From Streptococcus sp. oral taxon 061 (GTDB lineage: Bacteria > Bacillota > Bacilli > Lactobacillales > Streptococcaceae), in NCBI RefSeq assembly GCF_013394695.1, contig NZ_CP058258.1, positions 1,701,731-1,765,730 of the forward strand: a DNA stretch of 64,000 bases, in the 5' to 3' direction. How positions within the stretch are numbered: position 1 is the stretch's first letter; every line of letters starts with the position of its first letter. Below are positions 55,200 through 63,997 of the stretch, piece by piece. The notes beneath the pieces are model-generated. The model saw only the letters and a program-made list of their open reading frames with translations. It ran no database searches and was not told where the DNA came from. Position numbers and translations under genes: made by a program.

Positions 55200-57854
55200 T
55201 TAATCTTCATCCATTTTTTTAGGTTGATAAGCTAACATGCCTAATCCTATGAATAAAACCAAAGTTACGAGAAGGAAAATTACCTGATGATGAATATTTC
55301 CTGTCATAGAAATGGTTTGTCTCAATCCTGAAACTGAATAACTCATTGGTAACCAAGGATTAACAGCTTTAAAGAAATCATTTGTCAAAGCAAGTGGATA
55401 TGTTCCTGCACTCGAAGCTAATTGTAATAATAGCAATATTAGAGAGAAGAAAGCACCCAAACGACTATTCCATGTTGTTAATGCAGTTACCATAGACATA
55501 AATGTTAAGCTTGCGATAATAATTAAGAATAAAGTTCTCATTTCATGATTTGCTGTTAGACCAATAAGATGAACTCCACCAAATACTAACACAGCTGCTA
55601 ACACAGCGATAACTCCATTTATCTCAAAGCGAGATTTGAACCAAGCCCAGCGAGTTTCAGGATGACGACCTGAAGGTAATTTAGCAAAAATCATATTTGT
55701 TGATAATGCAGCGACAAAGAGAGCGACTGATATCATATAAGGAGCCATAGCAATCCCATTTACAGGAACTTGATCATTATCTTTTTTTGAAAGACTCAAA
55801 GGCTCAGATAATATTTCTGCATTATTAGACTCTGTTGATGCTGATTTTAGTTGATTGCTAGCACTTCTTAAGCCTTGTCCTAGGTCAGTAGTTCCTACTT
55901 GTAAACTTCCAATACCAGCAGTTAAAGTTGCTCCACCTTCAGCTAATTTTCCAGCACCATCTGCAATTTTTGCTGCTCCATTTCCTAACTGAGAGCTAGC
56001 TGAAAGCAATTGACTTGATTTATCTGTTAATTGACTTGAACCAAGCTGTATTTTATCAAGTCCTGCAATTAATTCCGGACTCTTGCTATTTAATTGGTTA
56101 GAACCAGATGATAGTTTTTCAATACCTGTTACTAATTCTGGTGTTTTCCCAGCTAGAGTATCCAAACCAGTTGTCAATTTTGAAGAGTTTTCTGTCAACT
56201 TGGTTGAGCCAGAAACCAATTGATCCAAACTTGTTGTTAAAGTTGTATTCTTTTCACTTAGTTGATTTACACCTAAAGAAATAGTATCCAATCCTTTAGT
56301 ATACGCATTAACTCCATTTTCAATTGATTGACTTCCGGGAACTAACTGATTATCTACAGCATTTTGCAACTGTGTAAATCCACTTGACATAGATGTCAAG
56401 GAACTAGACGCTATAGGTAAAAGTTGATTTGCTTTAGTCTGTAAAGTAGAAAGATTAGAGATTGGTTGGTTTATACTTCCTAAATTTTCTTTTAAATCTC
56501 CTGCCGTCGTTAAAATTGCTTTTGCTGACTCTATCGTAGAATTAGAATTATTTGAAACAGCTTCAGTCAGTTCTTTTTTCTGAGTATCAGTAAGAGACTG
56601 ATAAGTTGCTGTTGCTTGAAGATTGGTAAGAATTTTTTCTTGCTCTATTTGACTATTAGTCACAATAGTTTGAGCGAGAGTAGTTATAGTTGTTAAGTCA
56701 TTAGATATTGTATTTTTAAGATCAGTATTATCTGAAACTGTAACTGATTGGAGAGCCTTATTCAACTCATCTAAACTGCTTGCTAATTGAGTGATTTCCT
56801 CTTTTTGTTGAGATGAAGTATTCAATTGAGTCGAAATTTCTTTAATCCCTTTATTTAATTGGGCGATACCGTCTCTCAATGTATCTGATTGACTTGAAAG
56901 TTGTTTTGTACCAACAGATAATTTGTCCACTCCACTTGTATAGGCATTGACACCAACCGAAAATTGACTGAGACCTGAATTGAGTTGTGAAACTCCACCA
57001 GCATATGACTTCATCCCTGTATTTAACTGGTTGATACCTGTTACTAATTCAGGAGTCTTGGAAGATAATTGATTAAGTCCAGTGTCAACCTGTGAAACTG
57101 CACTTGTATAGTTCTGTAAACCATCATTAAATGTTCCTAAGCCACTATTCAGTTGCTTTACTCCTGTGACATATGTTGTCAACCCTCTTGTAAATTGTTC
57201 ACTTCCATCAGAAAAAGTTAAACTTGAGTTAGCTAAAGTATTAAGATTTGAAGACAATGTTTGACTTCCTACAGCCAATTGACCAGCTCCGTTGGCTAAT
57301 TGTTCACTTCCATCTGCAGCTTTGGTTAAACCGGATTTTAAATCACCCATCTTTTGAAATAAAGCTTTCGTGTAAGTCTCAGTTACACTGGCAGAAACAT
57401 TTTGTTTTAACTGTGTCATAGCAGAATCGCTCATCTTACTTGCAATGAAGCTATGTCCACTAGAAGTTTGATAGTCAATGTTCATTTGTTCTGGGTGATC
57501 TGTTAAAATAGAAGCAGCCTTTTCAGACAAGTCGCTTGGCAAAGTGACTACCATATAGTAGTCACCGTCTTCTAGACCCTTCTTACCTTCTTCTTCATTG
57601 ACAAAATGAAAATCTAATGATTTATTTTCCTTTAAATTAGACACCATGTCTTTTCCGATAGCCATCGTATTTCCATTGTAAGTCGCTTCTTTATCATTAT
57701 TAACGACCGCTACAGGCAACTCAGATAATTGGCCATATGGATCCCACATAGATGATAAAAATATGATGTTGTATAAAGCTGGAATGAGAGAAATCCCTAT
57801 CATTACAATGATAAAGGTTGGTTTTTTAAATATTGCTTTCCATTCTTTAAACAT
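55200..57854 (-). CDS. YhgE/Pip family membrane protein (phage-infection-protein-like)
   Basis: An 884-aa protein: one N-terminal membrane helix (about 12-32), an extracellular region of about 650 residues, then about five C-terminal membrane helices (about 695-875) of ABC-2 type. The extracellular part holds many repeats of the form L..G...L.(T/S)G, such as QLNSGLSQFSVGVNAYTSG, predicted as long helices. Members include the lactococcal phage receptor Pip and ESX/type VII-linked proteins, but the function is unsettled here. The ATG at 57854 has AAAGGAG upstream. A divergent TetR regulator suggests controlled expression, perhaps in response to lipids or drugs. Confidence 0.9.
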   Translation of the reverse strand: MFKEWKAIFKKPTFIIVMIGISLIPALYNIIFLSSMWDPYGQLSELPVAVVNNDKEATYNGNTMAIGKDMVSNLKENKSLDFHFVNEEEGKKGLEDGDYYMVVTLPSDLSEKAASILTDHPEQMNIDYQTSSGHSFIASKMSDSAMTQLKQNVSASVTETYTKALFQKMGDLKSGLTKAADGSEQLANGAGQLAVGSQTLSSNLNTLANSSLTFSDGSEQFTRGLTTYVTGVKQLNSGLGTFNDGLQNYTSAVSQVDTGLNQLSSKTPELVTGINQLNTGMKSYAGGVSQLNSGLSQFSVGVNAYTSGVDKLSVGTKQLSSQSDTLRDGIAQLNKGIKEISTQLNTSSQQKEEITQLASSLDELNKALQSVTVSDNTDLKNTISNDLTTITTLAQTIVTNSQIEQEKILTNLQATATYQSLTDTQKKELTEAVSNNSNSTIESAKAILTTAGDLKENLGSINQPISNLSTLQTKANQLLPIASSSLTSMSSGFTQLQNAVDNQLVPGSQSIENGVNAYTKGLDTISLGVNQLSEKNTTLTTSLDQLVSGSTKLTENSSKLTTGLDTLAGKTPELVTGIEKLSSGSNQLNSKSPELIAGLDKIQLGSSQLTDKSSQLLSASSQLGNGAAKIADGAGKLAEGGATLTAGIGSLQVGTTDLGQGLRSASNQLKSASTESNNAEILSEPLSLSKKDNDQVPVNGIAMAPYMISVALFVAALSTNMIFAKLPSGRHPETRWAWFKSRFEINGVIAVLAAVLVFGGVHLIGLTANHEMRTLFLIIIASLTFMSMVTALTTWNSRLGAFFSLILLLLQLASSAGTYPLALTNDFFKAVNPWLPMSYSVSGLRQTISMTGNIHHQVIFLLVTLVLFIGLGMLAYQPKKMDED

Positions 57855-57982
57855 ATTGTCTCCTTTTTTACACATATTGTCTAAAATTTTGATATAATAG
57901 ATTATACATTAAAAAATCTAAATTACAAGGTAAAAATTAAATTTTTAGACACTACGTCTATTTTTGTTCACAAGGAGGAACT

Positions 57983-58525
57983 ATGACAGAGAGTAACAAA
58001 CGCTTAAAAACAAAACGTACTATCGAGAATGCTATGGTTCAATTATTAATGGAACAACCATTTGATCAAATTTCTACTGTTAAGCTAGCTGAGAAAGCCG
58101 GAATTAGTCGCTCTAGCTTTTATACACATTACAAAGATAAGTATGATATGATTGAACATTACCAAAGTAAGCTTTTTCATACCTTTGAGTATATTTTCCA
58201 AAAACACGCAAATCATAAAAGAGATGCTATTCTAGAAGTGTTTGAATACTTAGAGTCTGAACCTTTATTAGCTGCTCTTCTATCTGAAAATGGTACAAAA
58301 GAGATACAAAACTTCCTGAGAAATAAACTTCATATCATGCTTAGCACTGACCTCCAGAAACGCTTTATGCAATTAAATTTAAACGACATTGAGTTAGAAT
58401 ATAGTAGCATCTATCTAACCAATGCACTATTTGGTGTATGCCAAACTTGGATTGCTCATGGAAAAAAAGAAAGTCCGCAAGAAATGACAGACTTTCTTAT
58501 GAAAATGTTAGGAGATTCAAATTAG
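57983..58525 (+). CDS. TetR family transcriptional regulator
   Basis: A 180-aa regulator with an N-terminal TetR helix-turn-helix (about 8-55: TKRTIENAMVQLLMEQPFDQ, then KAGISRSSFYTHYKDKYD) and a ligand-binding C-terminal region with little conservation. AAGGAGG lies 6 bp before the ATG. It is divergent from the YhgE/Pip gene across 128 bp and probably represses it and itself. Its ligand is unknown. Confidence 0.92.
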   Translation: MTESNKRLKTKRTIENAMVQLLMEQPFDQISTVKLAEKAGISRSSFYTHYKDKYDMIEHYQSKLFHTFEYIFQKHANHKRDAILEVFEYLESEPLLAALLSENGTKEIQNFLRNKLHIMLSTDLQKRFMQLNLNDIELEYSSIYLTNALFGVCQTWIAHGKKESPQEMTDFLMKMLGDSN

Positions 58526-58527
58526 CA

Positions 58528-58562
58528 ACAAAAAAAGAACACCAATGGTGTTCTTTTTTTGT
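58528..58562. terminator. Bidirectional terminator between tetR and tRNA-Asn
   Basis: GAACACC (58537-58543) / GGTGTTC (58547-58553) with an AAT loop, flanked by A7 and T7 runs. It ends tetR and, on the other strand, the tRNA-comE region. Confidence 0.88.
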
Positions 58563-58566
58563 TTGA

Positions 58567-58640
58567 CTCCGCCAGTAGGACTCGAACCTACGACATCATG
58601 ATTAACAGTCATGCGCTACTACCAACTGAGCTATGGCGGA
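58567..58640 (-). tRNA. tRNA-Asn (GTT)
   Basis: The minus strand begins TCCGCCATAGCTCAG and pairs with a TGGCGGA 3' acceptor arm. The anticodon loop CTGTTAA gives GTT (Asn), and the T-arm GGTTCGAGTCC is canonical. No CCA is encoded. Confidence 0.95.
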
Positions 58641-58645
58641 TAATA

Positions 58646-58717
58646 TAGTCCGTACGGGATTCGAACCCGTGTTACCGCCGTGAAAAGGCGGTGTCTTAAC
58701 CCCTTGACCAACGGACC
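58646..58717 (-). tRNA. tRNA-Glu (TTC)
   Basis: The minus strand begins GGTCCGTTGGTCAAG. The anticodon loop CTTTTCA gives TTC (Glu), and the T-arm GGTTCGAATCC is canonical. It lies 5 bp from tRNA-Asn, and the pair is downstream of comE. Confidence 0.95.
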
Positions 58718-58768
58718 ATCTATCTGTAGCAGATATAACCATTATATCAATTTCTTACTAATTGTCAA

Positions 58769-59521
58769 TCACTTTTTAGATTTTTTCTCCAGAATATCTC
58801 TTAATTTCCGAACCTTGAGACGGGTAATCGGGCAGCGATGTTCCTCATAAAAAACCACTTCTAAATTTTTTCGATCAATTTCCCTAATATTTCCTACATT
58901 AACAAGAAATGATTTATGAGCAGAATAAAATCTTTGAGTATCTTTATCTTTTTCTTGAATATCCGCCATAGTCCCATAAAATTCTTTGGCAAAATTCTTA
59001 CCAATAATCCTTAACTTATGAGATACTCCTGTTGTTTCAATATATAAAATATCATGGTAGGGAATTTTTAAATCATTTCCTTTGTAGTTATAGTCAAAAT
59101 AATCCACAACATCTTTATTTTCAAGCAGCATACTTTTGGTATATAAGATACTCTGTTCGATACGTTTTTTAAATAATTCATCATTGATATCTTTATCAAC
59201 AAAATCCAAGGCTGATACTTGATATTTGTAAGTTAAGGTAGCAAATTCTGATCTACTAGTGATAAATACGATAATTGCATAGGGATTGTGGCGACGAATA
59301 AACTGTGCTACCTCAAATCCTTTTTTCTCAACTCCATGAATATCAATATCTAGAAAATAAAGCTGGTTTACTTCATCATTTTCGATATATTCCTTAAACT
59401 CTCGTTCTTTACCTGTTGTTTTATAAGAAATAGGAATATTCAATTCCTTTGAAATTTCATCCAAGGTTCTTTCTAATCTGACTTGATGTTGAATAACATC
59501 TTCTAAAATTAATACTTTCAT
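58769..59521 (-). CDS. comE: Competence response regulator ComE
   Basis: A 250-aa response regulator. The receiver domain (about 1-125) has the phospho-acceptor Asp58 in YFLDID, and a C-terminal LytTR DNA-binding domain (about 145-245) is present. In pneumococcus phosphorylated ComE binds paired direct repeats at comCDE and comX. It overlaps comD by 4 bp. A ComE-type repeat pair is present upstream of comD, so the autoregulatory loop is formally intact apart from the missing pheromone gene. Confidence 0.95.
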   Translation of the reverse strand: MKVLILEDVIQHQVRLERTLDEISKELNIPISYKTTGKEREFKEYIENDEVNQLYFLDIDIHGVEKKGFEVAQFIRRHNPYAIIVFITSRSEFATLTYKYQVSALDFVDKDINDELFKKRIEQSILYTKSMLLENKDVVDYFDYNYKGNDLKIPYHDILYIETTGVSHKLRIIGKNFAKEFYGTMADIQEKDKDTQRFYSAHKSFLVNVGNIREIDRKNLEVVFYEEHRCPITRLKVRKLRDILEKKSKK

Positions 59522-60837
59522 TCAAACTCTCTCTTAAATCTAATAATCTGTCTAAACGTACTATCTTCCATCTCTGTCTCTAAAATGATATTTTCATACT
59601 TATCCAAAATCTCTTTGACATTATTAAGGCCAATTCCTCTATTTCTACCTTTAGTAGAAAAACCTAGTTCAAACAAGTCTTCTGAAGGTGTCATAGTAAT
59701 TCTACACGAATTTTGAATCACGATAACTGTTTCTAAATCCATCTTAATCACTGCAACTTCCATTTGTTTTAAATAACTTTCTGCAGCACCCTCAACAGCA
59801 TTATTTAACAAAACACTCATAATACGAACAAGATCGAGTAAATCGATTGACAATCTTGTGATAATATCCTTTACTTCTAATGTAAACTCTACGTCATTAT
59901 TTCTGGCATATACAATAGATTGAGCAATCAAACTTCGTAAAGCTGAATCTTCTATATTGTTTAAATCAAAGTATGTATACTTATCTGAACGTAATTTTTG
60001 ATTAGCTTTGACTAGAACTTCATTGTAAACCCTGTAAATTTCCTGTAAATCTCCACTATCAATCGCCATTTGCATACTAACAAGCATACCTGCATAATCA
60101 TGACGAAAACCACGGATTTCATTGTACAAACCAACAATTTCATCTGTATATGTCTGTAAATGTTCTTGTTCAAATTTTTTCTGTTTTAGGGCAATTTCTT
60201 TTTCAACTCGCACCTTATGAGAATTCATAGCGAAGAATATTAGTAGTAAACAGATAAAGACAATTGTTGCTAAAATACTACTGAAATTATTAAAATGAGC
60301 ATGAATACCCACCATATCTGAAATGAATAATAGAACTTGTAAAGTAAAGAAAATTAAAATGACCTTTTTGAAAAATGGATAAAGGTAATTTTTATCAAAA
60401 TAAGTAAGTTCAAGATGAAAATAAGTAATAATTTTTTTAGTGATAAAATACGTCAGCATCAAAACCACTACAAAAAATAAATCTTCATATTTTATTAAGA
60501 AAGAATCACCTGTTATAGAGGATATGATTACTGCTATAAATGTATGAGTACTTTGATATAATAAAGACAATAATAAACTAATAAAAATAGCTTTGAACTT
60601 ATTATATTTTTTAAATCCTATTAAATAAGCAAAGATAATACAGGTAAATGAAATTTTTTCCATTCCTAATCCATGTAAAGAAGTTAAATAGAATAAAATT
60701 TCAACAATAGACTGTAATATAAATACCCAAGAAATAAACAGATATCTTTCTTTTTTTATTGCCTTACAAATGAGTTCATAGCTATTTGTTAGAATAAGAA
60801 TATGAAGAATAACTATGAGTATTTTCAATAAATCCAT
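59518..60837 (-). CDS. comD: Competence pheromone sensor kinase ComD
   Basis: A 439-aa HPK10-type histidine kinase with about six or seven N-terminal membrane helices (about 1-210) that form the pheromone sensor. The phospho-acceptor His is in IRGFRHDYAGML (about residue 248), and a C-terminal ATPase domain has NNAVEGA and GRNRGIGLNNVKE. The C-terminal half is nearly pneumococcal from memory, while the sensor half is divergent, as expected for a different pherotype. The ribosome-binding site GGGAG is present. It directly follows the promoter; comC, which should lie between, is absent. Confidence 0.95.
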   Translation of the reverse strand: MDLLKILIVILHILILTNSYELICKAIKKERYLFISWVFILQSIVEILFYLTSLHGLGMEKISFTCIIFAYLIGFKKYNKFKAIFISLLLSLLYQSTHTFIAVIISSITGDSFLIKYEDLFFVVVLMLTYFITKKIITYFHLELTYFDKNYLYPFFKKVILIFFTLQVLLFISDMVGIHAHFNNFSSILATIVFICLLLIFFAMNSHKVRVEKEIALKQKKFEQEHLQTYTDEIVGLYNEIRGFRHDYAGMLVSMQMAIDSGDLQEIYRVYNEVLVKANQKLRSDKYTYFDLNNIEDSALRSLIAQSIVYARNNDVEFTLEVKDIITRLSIDLLDLVRIMSVLLNNAVEGAAESYLKQMEVAVIKMDLETVIVIQNSCRITMTPSEDLFELGFSTKGRNRGIGLNNVKEILDKYENIILETEMEDSTFRQIIRFKREFE

Positions 60838-60890
60838 TATATCTCCCTATAATGTTTTCTCTTTTTCTTTATAAATAAACTTACAAGCCT

Positions 60891-60957
60891 ATTATACAAA
60901 ACGGAGTCTGTTTTAAAACATTTCATTCTCAACTGCACATTTTTGTACCTGAACTGT
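60891..60957 (-). promoter_or_regulatory. ComE-box and promoter of comDE
   Basis: On the minus strand ACAGTTCAG (60957-60949) and GCAGTTGAG (60936-60928) are direct repeats separated by exactly 12 nt, the ComE-binding arrangement. TATAAT lies at 60896-60891. The leader to comD is then only about 47 nt. Confidence 0.82.
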
Positions 60958-60964
60958 CAATTTT

Positions 60965-60993
60965 TACAAAAAACGCTGGGTTTCCCCAGCGTT
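60965..60993 (-). terminator. Terminator of tRNA-Arg
   Basis: AACGCTGGG / CCCAGCGTT forms a 9-bp stem with a 4-nt loop, followed by TTTTTTGT on the minus strand. It insulates the tRNA from the comDE promoter. Confidence 0.85.
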
Positions 60994-61005
60994 AAATCTA
61001 GTATA

Positions 61006-61079
61006 TGATCCCAGCAGGATTCGAACCTGCGACCGTTCGCTTAGAAGGCGAATGCTCTATCCAGCTGAGCTATGAGACC
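61006..61079 (-). tRNA. tRNA-Arg (TCT)
   Basis: The minus strand starts GGTCTCATAGCTCAG. The anticodon loop CTTCTAA gives TCT (Arg, AGA codons), and the T-arm GGTTCGAATCC is canonical. It marks the upstream border of the com locus. Confidence 0.94.
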
Positions 61080-61120
61080 TAACTAGTTTATCTTATCAAA
61101 ATAATCGAGAATAGTCAATC

Positions 61121-61600
61121 CTATTTATGATAGGGAGAACCTTGTTGGATGGTAAAGGCTCGGTATATCTGTTCTACAAGAACTAGACGCATTAATTGAT
61201 GTGGAAGAGTCAGTCTACCAAAACTAAGGGATAGATTCGCTCGATTTTTTACTTGAGGAGAAAGACCCAGACTCCCACCAATCACAAAGGTTAAGGTTGA
61301 ATAACCATTAATAGAAGCTTGTTCTAGTTGTTTACTGAATTCTTCAGAAGACAAGGTTTTCTCTTCAATAGCTAAAACGACAACAAATTCTCTATCCCCA
61401 ATTTTGGAAAGAATTCGATTTCCCTCTAAATCTAAGATTTTTTCATTTTCTGAATCGCTGGCACGATCTGGTGTCTTTTCATCAGCTAATTCAATCATTT
61501 CTACGGCAGCAAATCGTGATATTCTTTTAGAATATTCTGCAATTCCATCTTTGAGATACTTTTCTTTTAGTTTTCCAACTGTTACAATTTTTATTTTCAT
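61121..61600 (-). CDS. rlmH: 23S rRNA (pseudouridine-1915-N3)-methyltransferase
   Basis: A 159-aa SPOUT methyltransferase with the knot motifs [10 protein letters not shown] and [19 protein letters not shown] and the invariant C-terminal SPYHK. It methylates pseudouridine 1915 in helix 69 of 23S rRNA on the assembled ribosome. It is divergent from htrA across 185 bp. Length and the active-site region are complete. Confidence 0.97.
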   Translation of the reverse strand: MKIKIVTVGKLKEKYLKDGIAEYSKRISRFAAVEMIELADEKTPDRASDSENEKILDLEGNRILSKIGDREFVVVLAIEEKTLSSEEFSKQLEQASINGYSTLTFVIGGSLGLSPQVKNRANLSLSFGRLTLPHQLMRLVLVEQIYRAFTIQQGSPYHK

Positions 61601-61636
61601 GCTTCTATTTTATCATAATCGCATTCTATTCACATC

Positions 61637-61700
61637 TTATTCACAAATGAAAAAGGTTAAAAAACACAATAAATTCACAAGTTTTAATCAGTTATCCACA
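61637..61700. other. DnaA boxes upstream of htrA
   Basis: A perfect TTATCCACA (61692-61700) and a one-base variant TTATTCACA (61637-61645) lie in the rlmH-htrA gap, 2.2 kb from the main oriC cluster. A further CTATTCACA lies just left of them. Confidence 0.5.
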
Positions 61701-61722
61701 GATTGTTAAAAACTTAAACTTT

Positions 61723-61755
61723 TTTAAGCTAGGATTAAGTTAATAATTTTATACT
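61723..61755 (+). promoter_or_regulatory. CiaR-box and promoter of htrA
   Basis: TTTAAG (61723-61728), 5 bp, ATTAAG (61734-61739) fits the CiaR direct repeat TTTAAG-N5-TTTAAG with one mismatch. TATACT at 61750-61755 is the -10. CiaR activates htrA in pneumococcus. Confidence 0.8.
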
Positions 61756-61785
61756 TTCACTAATAAATCAAATTTGGAGGATTCT

Positions 61786-62967
61786 ATGAAAAACTTTAAC
61801 AAGTTTTCAAAAACAATTGGACAACTTTTACTAGTTATTCTTATTAGCTTTTTTAGTGGTCTATTAGGAAGTTTGGCTGTTCTTCAATTCAACCAAAAGC
61901 AAGGAAGGGGAGAACAAAATAGTGCAGCGATCACTCAGACTGCTTCGAAAAATGAAAATTCTACCACACAGGCTGTAGATAAAGTTAAAGATGCTGTTGT
62001 ATCTGTCATTACTTACTCATCAAACTCTCAAAATAGTTTACTCGGATCTGATGAAACTGATACAGATACCAATTCTGAACAAGTATACAGCGAAGGTTCT
62101 GGTGTCATTTATAAAAAGGAAGGGGATACTGCTTACCTTGTAACCAATACTCACGTTATTAATGGTGCTAAAAAAGTTGATATTCGTTTAGCAGATGGCA
62201 CAAAAGTCCCTGGTGAAATTGTGGGTTCTGATACTTATTCAGATATTGCCGTTGTAAAAATTGCTGCAGATAAAGTCACAACAGTAGCCGAATTTGGTGA
62301 TTCTAGTCAATTAACAGTTGGAGAAACAGCTATTGCAATCGGAAGTCCTCTAGGTTCTGAATATGCCAATACTGTGACACAGGGGATTGTATCAAGTTTA
62401 AATAGAAATGTATCTCTAAAATCTGAAGACGGACAAGCTATCTCAACCAATGCTATCCAAACAGATACAGCTATTAACCCTGGGAACTCAGGTGGTCCTT
62501 TGATTAATATCCAAGGCCAAGTTATCGGTATTACATCAAGTAAGATTGCCTCTAATGGTGGAACATCTGTCGAAGGTCTTGGTTTTGCCATTCCTGCAAA
62601 CGATGTAATCAATATTATTAAGCAGTTGGAAAAAGATGGAAAAGTAACTCGACCTGCTCTTGGAATCCACATGGTTAACTTATCAAATCTTAGTACAACT
62701 GATCTTCAAAAACTAAAACTTCCTGGAAATGTTACTTCTGGTGTAGCTGTTCGTTCTGTTCAAAAAAATATGCCTGCAAATGGACATTTACAACAATATG
62801 ATGTCATCACAAAAGTAGATGATACCAAGATTTCATCTACAACTGAATTGCAAAATGCTCTATATAGTCACTCTATTGGAGATGAAATGACTGTAACTTA
62901 TTACCGTAATGGTAAAGAAGAAAAAACTACAATCAAACTAGATAAGAGTACAAGTGATTTAAATTAA
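61786..62967 (+). CDS. htrA: Serine protease HtrA (DegP family)
   Basis: A 393-aa surface protease. An N-terminal membrane anchor (about 10-32) is followed by a trypsin-like domain with catalytic His (NTHVINGA), Asp (SDIAVVKI) and Ser (GNSGGPLI), and one C-terminal PDZ domain (about 290-385). It degrades misfolded exported proteins and, in pneumococcus, the competence pheromone, so it damps competence. GGAGG is 7 bp before the ATG at 61786; the TTG at 61774 lies within that site. The CiaR-box links it to CiaRH. Confidence 0.95.
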   Translation: MKNFNKFSKTIGQLLLVILISFFSGLLGSLAVLQFNQKQGRGEQNSAAITQTASKNENSTTQAVDKVKDAVVSVITYSSNSQNSLLGSDETDTDTNSEQVYSEGSGVIYKKEGDTAYLVTNTHVINGAKKVDIRLADGTKVPGEIVGSDTYSDIAVVKIAADKVTTVAEFGDSSQLTVGETAIAIGSPLGSEYANTVTQGIVSSLNRNVSLKSEDGQAISTNAIQTDTAINPGNSGGPLINIQGQVIGITSSKIASNGGTSVEGLGFAIPANDVINIIKQLEKDGKVTRPALGIHMVNLSNLSTTDLQKLKLPGNVTSGVAVRSVQKNMPANGHLQQYDVITKVDDTKISSTTELQNALYSHSIGDEMTVTYYRNGKEEKTTIKLDKSTSDLN

Positions 62968-62991
62968 TAGTTTACATATTTGTAAACCTAC

Positions 62992-63026
62992 TTTACAGAA
63001 TATCAAAGATGTGATACTGTAGAAAT
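62992..63026 (+). promoter_or_regulatory. Possible parB promoter at leaderless spacing
   Basis: TTTACA (62992-62997), 17 bp, TGA then TACTGT (63015-63020) gives an extended -10 that ends 6 bp before the parB ATG. No ribosome-binding site is visible. Read-through from htrA is also possible. Confidence 0.4.
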
Positions 63027-63788
63027 ATGGAAGAACTCAAACTCATTCGTATCAGTGATATTCAAAAAAATCCCTATCAACCTCGTAAAGAATTTTCAAA
63101 AGAAAAAATTCAAGAACTTGCCCAATCTATTAAAGAAAATGGTTTAATTCAACCTATTATTGTCCGTCAATCTCCAGTTATCGGATATGAAATCCTAGCT
63201 GGAGAAAGACGGTATCGGGCATCAATAGCAGCTGGGCTAACAGAAGTTCCGGTAATCATCAAAAAACTATCTGATCAAGATATGATGATTCACTCAATCA
63301 TTGAAAATTTGCAGCGGGAAGACTTAAATCCGATTGAGGAAGCAAAAGCTTATCAATCTTTAATTGATAAAGGGTATACTCATGCAGAAATTGCTGACAA
63401 AATGGGGAAATCACGTCCCTATATTACCAATCTTGTTCGCTTACTAACACTTCCCAATTTTATTCTAATGGAAGTAGAGAAAGGAAAATTATCTCAAGCA
63501 CATGCTAGGCTTCTAATTCAACTACCTGTGAAAGAACAAAAAAATTTACTCAATCGCATTCAGAAAGAGGATTTATCAGTTCGGCAGGTGGAACATCTAC
63601 TTAAAGAAGAAAAAAATAAGAAGAAAAGCAAAGAAAAAGATCACTTTATCAAAGAAGAAGAAGAAAATTTGAAAAAATTGTTGGGATTAGATGTCCAAAT
63701 CGTCCTTCAAAAAAAAGAGGCAGGAAAAATAACTATCTCTTTTCATAATCAAGAAGAATACCAACGTTTTATTAACAGCCTAAGATAA
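63027..63788 (+). CDS. parB: Chromosome partitioning protein ParB (Spo0J)
   Basis: A 253-aa CTP-dependent DNA clamp. The N-terminal ParB/Srx domain carries GYEILAGERRYRAS (CTP-binding C-motif), a helix-turn-helix follows (about 110-165, AEIADKMGKSRPYITNLVRL) and a C-terminal dimerisation domain closes it. It loads at parS, and two parS-like sites are present in this window. No parA lies next to it, as known for streptococci, so it probably works through condensin loading. It directly precedes oriC and dnaA. Confidence 0.96.
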   Translation: MEELKLIRISDIQKNPYQPRKEFSKEKIQELAQSIKENGLIQPIIVRQSPVIGYEILAGERRYRASIAAGLTEVPVIIKKLSDQDMMIHSIIENLQREDLNPIEEAKAYQSLIDKGYTHAEIADKMGKSRPYITNLVRLLTLPNFILMEVEKGKLSQAHARLLIQLPVKEQKNLLNRIQKEDLSVRQVEHLLKEEKNKKKSKEKDHFIKEEEENLKKLLGLDVQIVLQKKEAGKITISFHNQEEYQRFINSLR

Positions 63789-63806
63789 GGCTGTTATTTT
63801 ATTTTT
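63774..63806 (+). terminator. Terminator of parB
   Basis: AACAGCC (63774-63780) / GGCTGTT (63789-63795) with the stop codon in the loop, then ATTTTATTTTT. Confidence 0.75.
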
Positions 63807-63820
63807 CTCAACTCACATAA

Positions 63821-63936
63821 TTATCCACTGGATTAGTATAGAAAAAGTCGATTAAATCAAAAATAAGATAATTTATCCACAACTTGTGGATAAATCTTTT
63901 AAACATTGTGGATTGTTTTTCACAAGTTGTGGAAAA
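63821..63936. other. Chromosomal replication origin (oriC) with DnaA-box cluster
   Basis: Perfect boxes TTATCCACA (63873-63881) and TGTGGATAA (63885-63893) face each other. Variants are TTATCCACT (63821-63829), TGTGGATTG (63907-63915), TTTTTCACA (63916-63924) and TGTGGAAAA (63928-63936). The stretch is AT-rich and lies between parB and dnaA, the usual streptococcal origin position. Confidence 0.9.
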
Positions 63937-63949
63937 ATTGCTTGCTATG

Positions 63950-63997
63950 TGATAAAATAGTGTTTAAGATTACACCATTTAGAAAAGGAGGAGTTTG
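63950..63997 (+). promoter_or_regulatory. dnaA promoter and ribosome-binding site
   Basis: TGATAAAAT (hexamer 63953-63958) is an extended -10. AAAAGGAGGAG (63983-63993) is a strong ribosome-binding site for the gene that begins at the window edge. The promoter abuts the last DnaA-box variants, which fits DnaA autoregulation. Confidence 0.65.

Noticed and set aside
60837..60926. A 29-codon minus-strand frame (starts MKCFKT) ending TAATG on the comD start, considered as a replacement for comC
   Set aside because: It begins upstream of the TATAAT, which lies inside it, so it would not be on the comDE transcript. It has no double-glycine leader and no ribosome-binding site.
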